Below, in pieces: positions 45,543-53,351 of a stretch of 64,000 nucleotides of DNA. The DNA is from Candidatus Raymondbacteria bacterium RIFOXYA2_FULL_49_16 (GTDB lineage Bacteria > Fibrobacterota > OXYB2-FULL-49-7 > XYB2-FULL-49-35). The position numbers and the translations under genes were made by a program. The DNA is taken from positions 127,738 to 191,737 of the forward strand of contig MFYT01000008.1 of the NCBI GenBank assembly GCA_001789205.1, written 5' to 3'. Position 1 is the stretch's first letter, and each line of letters opens with the position of its first letter. The notes beneath the pieces were generated by a model, which had not been told where the DNA came from, did not search any database, and saw nothing but the letters and a program-made list of their open reading frames with translations.

Positions 45543-46172
45543 CTATTCTTGTGAAACCGCCACAGGCGCATCTTGGGCCGCCAATGCCGTTTCCTGCTCG
45601 CGCAATTTCTGCTCCCGCTCCTTTTCAGCCCGGTGTTTTTTTATAACTTCGCTCTTTCCGTAAAAGACGGACATCATGTTCCGGCCTTCGAGTTTCTGGT
45701 GCACCTCGACATTGGCGATGTCCTGCAGATCGGCCTCGGCTTTTTCAAGTATTTTCCTGCCAAAGTCGAGATAGGCCATTTCACGGCCCTTGAAGACAAC
45801 GGTGACGCGTACCCGGTCGCCTTCGGCAAGGAATTCGCGCGCATGCTTGATACGATACGCGTAATCGTGCTCCTCTGTCTTGGGGTGCATCTTGATTTCC
45901 TTGAGGTGCACAATGTGCTGTTTTTTCTTCGCGTCCTTCTGCTTTTTCGCCAATTCGTATTTGTATTTCCCGAAATCGCTGATTTTGCAGACCGGCGGTT
46001 TCGCGGTGGGTGATATCTCAATGAGGTCGAGACCTTCGCTTTCAGCGGTCGCGAGCGCTTCCTGTGTCGCGACAACGCCGACCTGCTTGCCATCGGAACC
46101 AATGAGCCGGACCTGGGGAACGCGGATCATTCTGTTGATCCGGACATCCTTAAAATCGTCTTTTGCGTTAAT
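45543..46172 (-). CDS. infC: Translation initiation factor IF-3, starting at an AUU codon
   Basis: 209 residues if started at ATT 46172. AGGAGG stands 7 bases before it, and the extra 14 codons (INAKDDFKDVRINR) restore the conserved IF-3 N-terminus VRINRMIRVPQVRLIG. The first ATG (46130) would cut into that motif and has no good ribosome site. IF-3 prevents non-cognate initiation. In E. coli its own gene starts with AUU, so that excess IF-3 represses it. Same logic is likely here. Remaining motifs: PPVCKISDFGKYKYE, HLKEIKMHPKTEEHDY. The C-terminus ends in an Ala/Gln-rich tail (ALAAQDAPVAVSQE). Confidence 0.95.
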   Translation of the reverse strand: MNAKDDFKDVRINRMIRVPQVRLIGSDGKQVGVVATQEALATAESEGLDLIEISPTAKPPVCKISDFGKYKYELAKKQKDAKKKQHIVHLKEIKMHPKTEEHDYAYRIKHAREFLAEGDRVRVTVVFKGREMAYLDFGRKILEKAEADLQDIANVEVHQKLEGRNMMSVFYGKSEVIKKHRAEKEREQKLREQETALAAQDAPVAVSQE

Positions 46173-46212
46173 AGCGTTTCCTCCTCTTGTTTAGTTATTA
46201 TTAAGTAAATCT

Positions 46213-48132
46213 CTAGGGAATTGCTTTTTCCCTTATTTCCTTTTGCATGTCCTCAATGACGCTGCTGAGCGCGCATGCGCCCGCATCGCCTTTTTTGCGT
46301 TTGCGCAGCGACACGGTGTTCGCCACGCATTCCTTCTCACCTACTATGAGCATATAGGGAATTTTATTGTTTTCCGCTTCGCGGATTTTGTATCCGATCT
46401 TTTCGTCGCGGTAGTCGACCGAGGCGCGTAGGTCTGCCGCGACCAGCACCTGGTGCACGGACTCGGCATACGCGACGAATTTCTGGGACACTGGTATCAC
46501 CATCGCCTGCTGGGGCGCGAGCCACAACGGCAGGTCGCCCGCATAGTGTTCGATAAGCACGCCCATGAACCGCTCCATGGAGCCTAATAGAGCCCGATGG
46601 ATCATGTAGGGACGCTGCTTGTCGTTGTTTGAGCCGGCGTAGGTCATGTCGAAGCGCTCGGGAAGATTAAAATCGAACTGAATGGTGGAACACTGCCACT
46701 CGCGATTGAGCGCGTCCTTGATTTTGATGTCTATCTTGGGGCCGTAAAAAGCGCCGCCGCCTTCGTCGATGGCGCAGACAAGCCCCTCATCTTTGACCGC
46801 CTGCGCCAAGGCGGCCGTTGCGTCGTCCCACATGGCCTGGTCGCCCACGGACTTCTCTTTCGGCTTTGTCGCAAGGTATATCGCAAAGGTCTCAAACCCA
46901 AAGGCTTTGAGTATGTGCAGACAGAACCGCAACACCTTTCTGATCTCTTCGGGCATTTGATCGGGTCTGCAGATGATATGCGCATCGTCCTGGGTGAAAC
47001 CACGGACACGTAATAAACCATGCAGCACGCCGCTTTTTTCGTACCGGTAGACGGTGCCCAACTCAGCCCAGCGCAACGGCAAATCACGATATGATCGCAG
47101 CGCGCTTTTGTACATGACGATATGAAAGGGGCAATTCATGGGCTTGACGTAATATTCCTGTTCGTCAATTTCCATTGCCGCGTACATGTTTTCCTTGTAA
47201 AAATCGAGGTGGCCGCTTGTCTCCCACAGCGTGGCGCGTCCAATGTGGGGTGAATACACTATTTCATACCCGTTTTTGTAATGTTCCTGCCGCCAGTAAT
47301 CCTCAATAAGCGTGCGCAAACGGCCGCCGTTGGGATGCCAGAGAACCAGGCCCGGACCAACCTGTTCTGACTGCGAAAAAAGATCAAGGGTCCGGCCTAC
47401 ATTACGATGGTCACGTTTTTTCGCTTCTTCGAGAAACAGAAGGTATTCGTCAAGCTGCTTTTGGGCGGGAAACGCGATGCCGTAAATTCGCTGGAGCATG
47501 GCGTTCTTTTCGCTGCCGCGCCAATAGGCGCCCGCGATGCTGAGCAGTTTCACGCTTTTCACCAGGCCGGTGTGCGGCAGATGGGGCCCGCGGCAGAGAT
47601 CCGTGAATTCTCCCTGGCTGTAGACCGAGATGGTTTCGCCATCGGGAAGGTCCCGGATGAGTTCGTCCTTGTATGTTTCGCCCAGGTTTGAAAAATAAGC
47701 GCGCGCCTCTTCTTTTGAAAGTTCGCGCCGGGAAAGCGGGAGATTTTGCGCGATGATCTCCTTCATTTTCGCTTCGATCCGGGGAAAATCATCGTTTGAA
47801 ATAGGGGTTTGCGTATCAAAATCGTAATAAAACCCAGCGTCGATGGATGGGCCAATGGCGATTTTCACATTGGGCCACAATGATTTTACCGCCTGCGCCA
47901 TGATGTGCGAGGCCGTATGCCAGAAAACCTGTTTTCCACCATCAGAATCAAATTTGACCAGTTCGACAGCGGCGCCTTCGCTCAAGGGAGCGGAAAGATC
48001 GCGCATGCTTCCGTTTACCCTCGCGGCCACGCTTGCACGCGCAAGGCCCTCGGAAATGGAAAGGGCAAGATCCATTGCGGTGGCGTGGTCGGCCAGTACT
48101 CTGGTTGAGCCGTCGGGAAGTTTTACATTCAT
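46213..48132 (-). CDS. thrS: Threonyl-tRNA synthetase
   Basis: 639 residues. TGS domain (residues 1-62), editing domain with HTASHIMAQAVK and SIAGAYWRGSEKNAMLQRIYG, class II core (MNCPFHIVMYKSALRSYRDLPLRWAELGTVYRYEKSGVLHGLLRVRGFTQDDAH), GGGAFYGPKIDI, HRALLGSMERFMGVLIEHY, and an anticodon-binding C-terminal domain. The operon thrS-infC-rpmI-rplT-pheST is the classical arrangement. tRNA-Val is 38 bases upstream on the same strand. Confidence 0.98.
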   Translation of the reverse strand: MNVKLPDGSTRVLADHATAMDLALSISEGLARASVAARVNGSMRDLSAPLSEGAAVELVKFDSDGGKQVFWHTASHIMAQAVKSLWPNVKIAIGPSIDAGFYYDFDTQTPISNDDFPRIEAKMKEIIAQNLPLSRRELSKEEARAYFSNLGETYKDELIRDLPDGETISVYSQGEFTDLCRGPHLPHTGLVKSVKLLSIAGAYWRGSEKNAMLQRIYGIAFPAQKQLDEYLLFLEEAKKRDHRNVGRTLDLFSQSEQVGPGLVLWHPNGGRLRTLIEDYWRQEHYKNGYEIVYSPHIGRATLWETSGHLDFYKENMYAAMEIDEQEYYVKPMNCPFHIVMYKSALRSYRDLPLRWAELGTVYRYEKSGVLHGLLRVRGFTQDDAHIICRPDQMPEEIRKVLRFCLHILKAFGFETFAIYLATKPKEKSVGDQAMWDDATAALAQAVKDEGLVCAIDEGGGAFYGPKIDIKIKDALNREWQCSTIQFDFNLPERFDMTYAGSNNDKQRPYMIHRALLGSMERFMGVLIEHYAGDLPLWLAPQQAMVIPVSQKFVAYAESVHQVLVAADLRASVDYRDEKIGYKIREAENNKIPYMLIVGEKECVANTVSLRKRKKGDAGACALSSVIEDMQKEIREKAIP

Positions 48133-48170
48133 CTAACAAAAACCCTCAAATAAAAAAATGAATTTTAAAT

Positions 48171-48243
48171 GGGCGGTACTGGGATCGAACCAGTGACCCC
48201 TACCATGTCAAGGTAGTACTCTAACCAACTGAGCTAACCGCCC
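48171..48243 (-). tRNA. tRNA-Val (anticodon GAC)
   Basis: 73 bases on the minus strand. Acceptor GGGCGGT/ACCGCCC, D arm GCTC/GAGT, anticodon stem CTACC/GGTAG with loop TTGACAT (anticodon GAC, reads GTC), T arm ACTGG/CCAGT with TTCGATC. No CCA is encoded. It precedes thrS and may be co-transcribed with it. Confidence 0.96.
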
Positions 48244-48265
48244 GTTTAAAATCCAAAGCCATATA

Positions 48266-48294
48266 AACTAACCAAATATCTCATTTGAAGTCAA
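48266..48294 (-). promoter_or_regulatory. Possible sigma70 promoter for tRNA-Val and thrS
   Basis: On the minus strand, TTGACT (5/6 to the -35 consensus) at 48294-48289 lies 17 bases before TTAGTT at 48271-48266, a weak -10. The -35 box is good but the -10 is poor. Confidence 0.35.
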
Positions 48295-48298
48295 GGAT

Positions 48299-50095
48299 TT
48301 ATCCCATTTGGACCGCATCGGGTCGCTTCTCGGAAAGAGGAGCCGCCTGCGGAACAACAAATCTGTTTATGAAGGAATCAATATTGCGCAGATCGATCCG
48401 CTTGGGGAGCACCTTGATGTTTGTATCAGATTCTATTTTTGAGCATTCAGTGTTTTCGTCGCAGAAAAGCACCACGGGAATGTTCTTTATCTTTGCCGGA
48501 TCGGACACTTCCCCCTGCCCTCTTTTCGCCACTTTGAAAAAAGGCTTTATCTGGTCCATGGGTGTTTCGGAGGAGGTGTTGACCACCAAAACATCGGGCG
48601 ATCGTTCGAGCGCATCGAGCTCGGCAGGCGCCTGCACCGTGACCAATTTGTATCCCTGCGATTTCAGGTACCTGAGATGGGGTTCGAAAACACGTTTTGA
48701 CAGGTCAACGACCCCAAGCGTGGTGGCGTGTTCGCCGTTTTCCCCGGTCATGGGGCCCTCTTCGGGGAATTTCTTTTCCTCCAAATTCAAAAACCTGGTG
48801 TAGATATTGATATTGTGGTATACATCGTCAAAAAAAGTCTCCTGGATGCCATATGGAAGCTTGAGCTGCATAAGAAGATCGTCGGGTATGGCATGCACAA
48901 ACTGGTCGCATTCACGGCCGATATTGTACGTCTTTGCAAGAATCTGGGCAAGACCGGTGATGATCGCCATTTCACGCGCGGGCTTTTCGGCGTGTTCGTC
49001 GAGCACCAGGAAGTTGAGGTTGTTTTTGATGCCGAATATGATATGCGACGGTATGTTCCACTTGGCAAAAAGGCTTTCGACAAGGTCGTTCTGGTTTATG
49101 CCCATCAGTTCCTGGGCCGTTTGGAGGAAGGGGGTGCCATTTTCCGTGGTTTTGCCGATGATTTGTTCGAATATTTCGCTGAAAAATTCGTCGAGCAGGA
49201 GGATGCCGAAGTCGTGGAGCAGGCCCGCGACAAAGGCCTCCTCGGGGTATTTCTGGCCTGTGACCTTGGCGATTTTCTCGGCAATGACACCGCAGGCGAG
49301 TGAATGGTACCAAAAATCGATGCGGCTGTATCCCATGCTCTTTTCCTCGGGCGAGAACATCTTCATGACTGACATGGAAAGCGCGATGTTCTTGGTCTCG
49401 TTGAACCCGAGCCGGACAATGGCCTCCTTGATGTCTGAAATCTTGCGGTCGCGGCTGGCAAAAAGCACCGAGTTGGAGACCTTGAGTATGGTCGTGGTGA
49501 TGGCCGAATCGGCCTTGATGGCCCGCGAGAGCTCAAAAGCGCCGCTCTTCATGTCCTTGGTGATTGAGAGAATCTTGGAGATGGTGAACGGAAACGCCAT
49601 GAGCTTTCCCACATATTGGACCATGACCTCGATTTTCTCGGTGGCAAGTTTTTCCTTGTCGAGGATGAACAGAAAGTCCTGTTCGCGCTTTTTCACGACC
49701 TCGGCCTGGTCGACCGTCGCGGTGGTAAACTTGCTTTTGAGAAATACTTCAAAATCGTGCAGAATAACGCTGAACCTGAGTGGCCGGACATAGTATTTGT
49801 TGATTCCATTGAGGTATAGTTCGCGCATGAATCCTTCGTCGCCAGTGTTGCCATAGGAAATGATGGGGATTTTCCGCGTCTTCTTGTTTTTTCGCAGGAG
49901 CCGGATGAAATACATGTGGTCCATATATGCTGCGGGCATTTCCATGATGATAATATCGGGTTTGTACTGCAGGCTGCGAACATAGTTGGCAAAATTGGGC
50001 TCGGACGATATGACCTTCATTGACTTTTGCTTGAGCGCAAGCGCCAGGATATCGTTTTCCTTCTTGTTCTGGATAACAGTGAGTACCACGACCAT
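48299..50095 (-). CDS. HDOD-domain signalling protein flanked by receiver-like domains
   Basis: 598 residues. Residues 1-125 look like a receiver fold, but the phosphoacceptor region reads DIIIMEMP, with Glu where Asp is expected, so it is likely a pseudo-receiver. The HDOD domain covers about 160-400 (FPFTISKILSITKDMKSGAFELSRAIKADSAITTTILKVSNS, VRLGFNETKNIALSM, FVAGLLHDFGILLLDEFF). The C-terminal 150 residues read like another degenerate receiver (YKLVTVQAPAELDALERSPDVLVVNTS, VVLFCDENTE, KVLPKRIDL). HDOD proteins bind partners rather than hydrolyse. The HD-GYP protein 11 bases upstream is the probable partner. Confidence 0.8.
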   Translation of the reverse strand: MVVVLTVIQNKKENDILALALKQKSMKVISSEPNFANYVRSLQYKPDIIIMEMPAAYMDHMYFIRLLRKNKKTRKIPIISYGNTGDEGFMRELYLNGINKYYVRPLRFSVILHDFEVFLKSKFTTATVDQAEVVKKREQDFLFILDKEKLATEKIEVMVQYVGKLMAFPFTISKILSITKDMKSGAFELSRAIKADSAITTTILKVSNSVLFASRDRKISDIKEAIVRLGFNETKNIALSMSVMKMFSPEEKSMGYSRIDFWYHSLACGVIAEKIAKVTGQKYPEEAFVAGLLHDFGILLLDEFFSEIFEQIIGKTTENGTPFLQTAQELMGINQNDLVESLFAKWNIPSHIIFGIKNNLNFLVLDEHAEKPAREMAIITGLAQILAKTYNIGRECDQFVHAIPDDLLMQLKLPYGIQETFFDDVYHNINIYTRFLNLEEKKFPEEGPMTGENGEHATTLGVVDLSKRVFEPHLRYLKSQGYKLVTVQAPAELDALERSPDVLVVNTSSETPMDQIKPFFKVAKRGQGEVSDPAKIKNIPVVLFCDENTECSKIESDTNIKVLPKRIDLRNIDSFINRFVVPQAAPLSEKRPDAVQMG

Positions 50096-50106
50096 GGGAG
50101 GCTACC

Positions 50107-51537
50107 TTAGAATCCCTTCATGACGCCGATATTGAGCTTGGTGTTGTCTATGGGCATGACAATGCGGACGCTGGACTGCGTGTTCAGATCAACGGTGCGG
50201 ATGTCTTTTTCGTCAATGGGTTGATTGTACGCGTCGACCAGGACCGACACAACGGGCCGCGCATAGTGCTCGTGGTTTGACCTGATGACTTTTGCGATCT
50301 CGCCGGTGTTGAGCTTGACCAGGCTGCCCACGGGAAAAAGGGAGGCGAATTCAAGAAAGGCCTTTACGATACCGGAGTCGAAAAATAAATTCTTGGTTGC
50401 ACGCAATATAAATTCCATGGCCTTGTAGGGTACCAGGCCCTTCCGGTAGGGACGGTCGGCGGTAAGCGATTCGTAGACATCGGCGATGGAGACGATCTTG
50501 GCGAAATTGTGGATGAGCCGTCCGCCGCGCTGCTTGGGATAGCCTTGCCGGTTTTCGCGTTCGTGGCTCTGGTAACAAACAAACGCGGCCGTGGCCGGAA
50601 GGTTTTTTATCCGTTCTATAGCGTGAACGCCCACCATGGGGTGTTTCTTTACCTCGTACAGTTCGTCGGCGGAGAGCGGCCCTGCCTTGAACCGGATTTC
50701 TTCGGGGATGAACAAGGCGCCCACGTCGTGAAGAAAGGCGCCAATGCCGATATCGAGCACCTGCTCCTTGTTGAAACCCTGGGAGGCGGCTATGGAGATG
50801 GCCATGAGGCAGACATTGAGGCTGTGCGAGAAGACATAGTCCTGTTCAGGAGAGCGGGCGTTTGACAGATTGATGAGCATGTGCTTGTCGTTGAGATAGG
50901 TATCTATGAAACTTTTGACTATGTGCTTTATAGAATCGCCCGATATGTGCTGACCCGCCCTGATGCGCATGAGCAGTTCCTTGGTGTCGGTGACGGACGC
51001 GCTGTATTGGTCGACCACGCTGGCCTTATAGGTTTCGGTACGCTGGCCAAAGGACAATTCCTTGGCAACGCCCTTGATAGCTGTGCCTTCGGGCACCACG
51101 GCAAGCGTGATCCGGTTTTTCTCAATCGCGTCTTCGACATTTTTTACCGGAGCGGTGTTCAGAATCTGCTTAATACCCTCTTCGCCTTTTTCGATGCGGC
51201 CAAGTTCGGGAATTACCTGCTCAACCGGGATGCTGATATGGATAGGCTGGAACTGGCGGGGTTTTTTAGCTTGGCCGGCTTCTTCTTCTGTGGGCGCCTC
51301 AACCACCACCTCCTCCTCAATCTCAAAAGTGTCGAGTTCTTTTAGGGAAAGGAGTTTTTTTATATCTTCGCCCTCTTCTTGCACAAAAAGGGAAAAGACA
51401 TTTCGGCGAGACAGCGCGTTAAGAAGAGTATCAGTGATACTGACGCCTTTTTTAAGCAATATTTTTCCGTTTTGACCGAAATAATCCATTTCAGCCACAG
51501 CGCCAGCCTGAAGATCACGTACCTTTATTTCTTTCAT
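50107..51537 (-). CDS. HD-GYP-domain protein (putative c-di-GMP phosphodiesterase)
   Basis: 476 residues. N-terminal region (1-80, VRDLQAGAVAEMDYFGQNGKILLKKGVSI) resembles the DUF3391-type lead-in. HD-GYP motifs: FLHDVGALFIPEEI (HD), KKHPMVGVHAIERI, QSHERENRQGYP and IVSIADVYESLTADRPYRKGL. Typical enzymes have HHExxxGxGYP, so the first His of that pair is Ser here, a possible missing metal ligand. A PilZ-like domain could form the C-terminus (SLVKLNTGEIAKVIRSN, PVVSVLVDAYNQP). Cleavage of cyclic di-GMP is likely but activity is uncertain. It is 11 bases before the HDOD gene. Confidence 0.82.
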   Translation of the reverse strand: MKEIKVRDLQAGAVAEMDYFGQNGKILLKKGVSITDTLLNALSRRNVFSLFVQEEGEDIKKLLSLKELDTFEIEEEVVVEAPTEEEAGQAKKPRQFQPIHISIPVEQVIPELGRIEKGEEGIKQILNTAPVKNVEDAIEKNRITLAVVPEGTAIKGVAKELSFGQRTETYKASVVDQYSASVTDTKELLMRIRAGQHISGDSIKHIVKSFIDTYLNDKHMLINLSNARSPEQDYVFSHSLNVCLMAISIAASQGFNKEQVLDIGIGAFLHDVGALFIPEEIRFKAGPLSADELYEVKKHPMVGVHAIERIKNLPATAAFVCYQSHERENRQGYPKQRGGRLIHNFAKIVSIADVYESLTADRPYRKGLVPYKAMEFILRATKNLFFDSGIVKAFLEFASLFPVGSLVKLNTGEIAKVIRSNHEHYARPVVSVLVDAYNQPIDEKDIRTVDLNTQSSVRIVMPIDNTKLNIGVMKGF

Positions 51538-51547
51538 TTCTATTATT

Positions 51548-51567
51548 GGTAATATAATATATTTACC
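51548..51567. promoter_or_regulatory. AT-rich dyad in the pgm / HD-GYP divergent gap
   Basis: GGTAATATAATATATTTACC has exact 5-base arms (GGTAA/TTACC) and a symmetric AT core. It sits in the middle of the 53-base gap between two divergent starts and contains TATAAT words for both directions. No good -35 was seen. Confidence 0.3.
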
Positions 51568-51590
51568 ACATTTGGAAAAGGAGGCTTTTT

Positions 51591-53240
51591 ATGTCACTTG
51601 ATCCCTCTGCTGGAAAACCCGCGCCGCGCCATATGCTTGCTGACATTCCCCGGCTGGTTTCTGCCTATTTTACCATGAAGCCCGACCCATCTGAAACAAG
51701 TCACCGGGTGCTCTTTGGCACCTCTGGCCACAGAGGGTCGTCATTGAAAGGATCGTTTAACGAGGACCATATTCTTGCCATATGCCAGGCCATTTGCCAG
51801 GTCCGCGCTGAAAACAAGGTTAAGGGCCCGCTCTTCCTGGGCATGGATACCCATGCGCTCTCGTATCCCGCATTTTGCACAGCGCTTGAAGTTTTTGGAG
51901 GCAATGGCATTACCATCCGTATCCAGACTACCGGTCAGGGTTTTACACCAACGCCTGTGGTATCGCACGCTATCCTGGTCGCAAACAAGGGCAAAAAAGA
52001 GGCCTTTGCTGACGGCGTCATCATTACGCCTTCGCACAATCCTCCTGAAGATGGCGGGATAAAATATAACCCTCCAAACGGAGGACCAGCAGATACAAGC
52101 ATTACTAAAAAAATCCAGAACAAGGCAAATGAACTTTTACAATCTGGCCTGAAATCCGTCAAAAGGATTCCGTTTAAAAAAGTGCTTGGCCTAGCAACAA
52201 CACAACAGTATGATTATATAAATAGTTATATCGACGATTTAAAGAATATAGTTAATGTTGATGCAATTGCAAAAAGTGGCATTAAAATGGGTGTTGATCC
52301 TCTTGGCGGCTCGGGCATTGCCTTCTGGGCGCCAATGGCGGAAAAATATAAACTAAACCTTGAGATTGTTAACAAAATTATTGATCCGACTTTCTCGTTC
52401 ATGACCGTGGACAAGGATGGGAAGATCCGCATGGATTGCTCTTCACCTTGGTCCATGGCAGGCCTCATTGGACTCAAAGACCGGTTTGATATTGCGTTTG
52501 GCAATGACCCTGATTATGACAGGCATGGCATTGTAACGCGCTCCAAAGGGCTTTTGAACCCAAATCACTATTTGTCCGTGGCAATAAGGTACCTTTTTAA
52601 AAATCGGCCTTTGTGGGCAGCAAGCGCCGCGATTGGAAAGACCCTTGTTTCAAGCGCCATGATTGACCGGATCGCTGCTGATATTGGCCGGCAACTAGTC
52701 GAGGTGCCGGTTGGCTTCAAGTGGTTTGTAGACGGCCTGATCGATGGTTCCTTTGGATTTGGCGGCGAGGAGAGCGCTGGTGCTTCGTTCCTGCGGACCA
52801 ACGGCGCTGTGTGGACAACGGACAAAGACGGCTTTATCATGGACCTGCTTGCGGCTGAGATCCTTGCCACAACAGGCAAAGACCCGGGCGAACATTACAC
52901 TGAGCTGGAAAAGAGATTCGGCTCTGCCCTGTACGAACGCATGGACGCGCCTGCCAATGCGGCCCAAAAGCAGGCGCTCTCGAATTTATCGCCGGATATG
53001 GTCACTGCGGACACACTTGCCAATGAAAAAATCCTGGCCAAGCTTACAAAAGCTCCGGGCAATAACGAGCCCATTGGCGGGCTCAAGGTTGTTACTGAAA
53101 ACGGCTGGTTTGCGGCCAGGCCATCGGGAACCGAGGATATGTACAAAATTTACGCTGAAAGTTTTAAAGGCCAGGAGCATCTGAAGAAAATACAGGATGA
53201 GGCGAGGGAGATTGTTGGGGAGACGCTGGGGAAGATATAA
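51591..53240 (+). CDS. pgm: Phosphoglucomutase (alpha-D-glucose-phosphate specific)
   Basis: 549 residues, the long bacterial Pgm type. Motifs: [19 protein letters not shown] at the start, the phosphoserine loop [20 protein letters not shown], metal loop [13 protein letters not shown], sugar loop [12 protein letters not shown], and the phosphate site [17 protein letters not shown]. Interconverts glucose 1- and 6-phosphate, feeding glycogen and UDP-glucose. Good ribosome site AAAAGGAGG 7 bases before the ATG. It converges on the glycan fusion gene. Confidence 0.97.
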   Translation: MSLDPSAGKPAPRHMLADIPRLVSAYFTMKPDPSETSHRVLFGTSGHRGSSLKGSFNEDHILAICQAICQVRAENKVKGPLFLGMDTHALSYPAFCTALEVFGGNGITIRIQTTGQGFTPTPVVSHAILVANKGKKEAFADGVIITPSHNPPEDGGIKYNPPNGGPADTSITKKIQNKANELLQSGLKSVKRIPFKKVLGLATTQQYDYINSYIDDLKNIVNVDAIAKSGIKMGVDPLGGSGIAFWAPMAEKYKLNLEIVNKIIDPTFSFMTVDKDGKIRMDCSSPWSMAGLIGLKDRFDIAFGNDPDYDRHGIVTRSKGLLNPNHYLSVAIRYLFKNRPLWAASAAIGKTLVSSAMIDRIAADIGRQLVEVPVGFKWFVDGLIDGSFGFGGEESAGASFLRTNGAVWTTDKDGFIMDLLAAEILATTGKDPGEHYTELEKRFGSALYERMDAPANAAQKQALSNLSPDMVTADTLANEKILAKLTKAPGNNEPIGGLKVVTENGWFAARPSGTEDMYKIYAESFKGQEHLKKIQDEAREIVGETLGKI

Positions 53241-53245
53241 AAGGC

Positions 53246-53280
53246 ACTAGGAGCGAGGAACGAGGAACGAGGCAGGAGAC
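53246..53280. repeat. ACTAGG / AACGAGG simple repeat, copy 1
   Basis: ACTAGGAGCGAGGAACGAGGAACGAGGCAGG, the same degenerate words as in the tracts at 55842, 59005 and 61696. It directly follows the pgm stop codon. Confidence 0.7.
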
Positions 53281-53343
53281 AAATGCCTTAAATAAAGACT
53301 GTATCCAAGTCTCGATCCTCAAGCCTTGATCCTTTGTCTCCTT
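53275..53343. terminator. Inverted repeat between convergent genes (possible bidirectional terminator)
   Basis: AGGAGACAAA at 53275-53284 and TTTGTCTCCT at 53334-53343 are perfect inverted copies spaced 49 bases. A smaller pair, GACT...AGTC, lies inside. The left arm belongs to the AACGAGG repeat tract. Plausible as a terminator for both pgm and the fusion gene, or a repeat product. Confidence 0.4.
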
Positions 53344-53351
53344 CTGTTCTT

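Noticed and set aside
48807-49793. 328-residue plus-strand open frame opposite the HDOD gene
   Set aside because: An antisense shadow, rich in Ser/Arg, with no family features.
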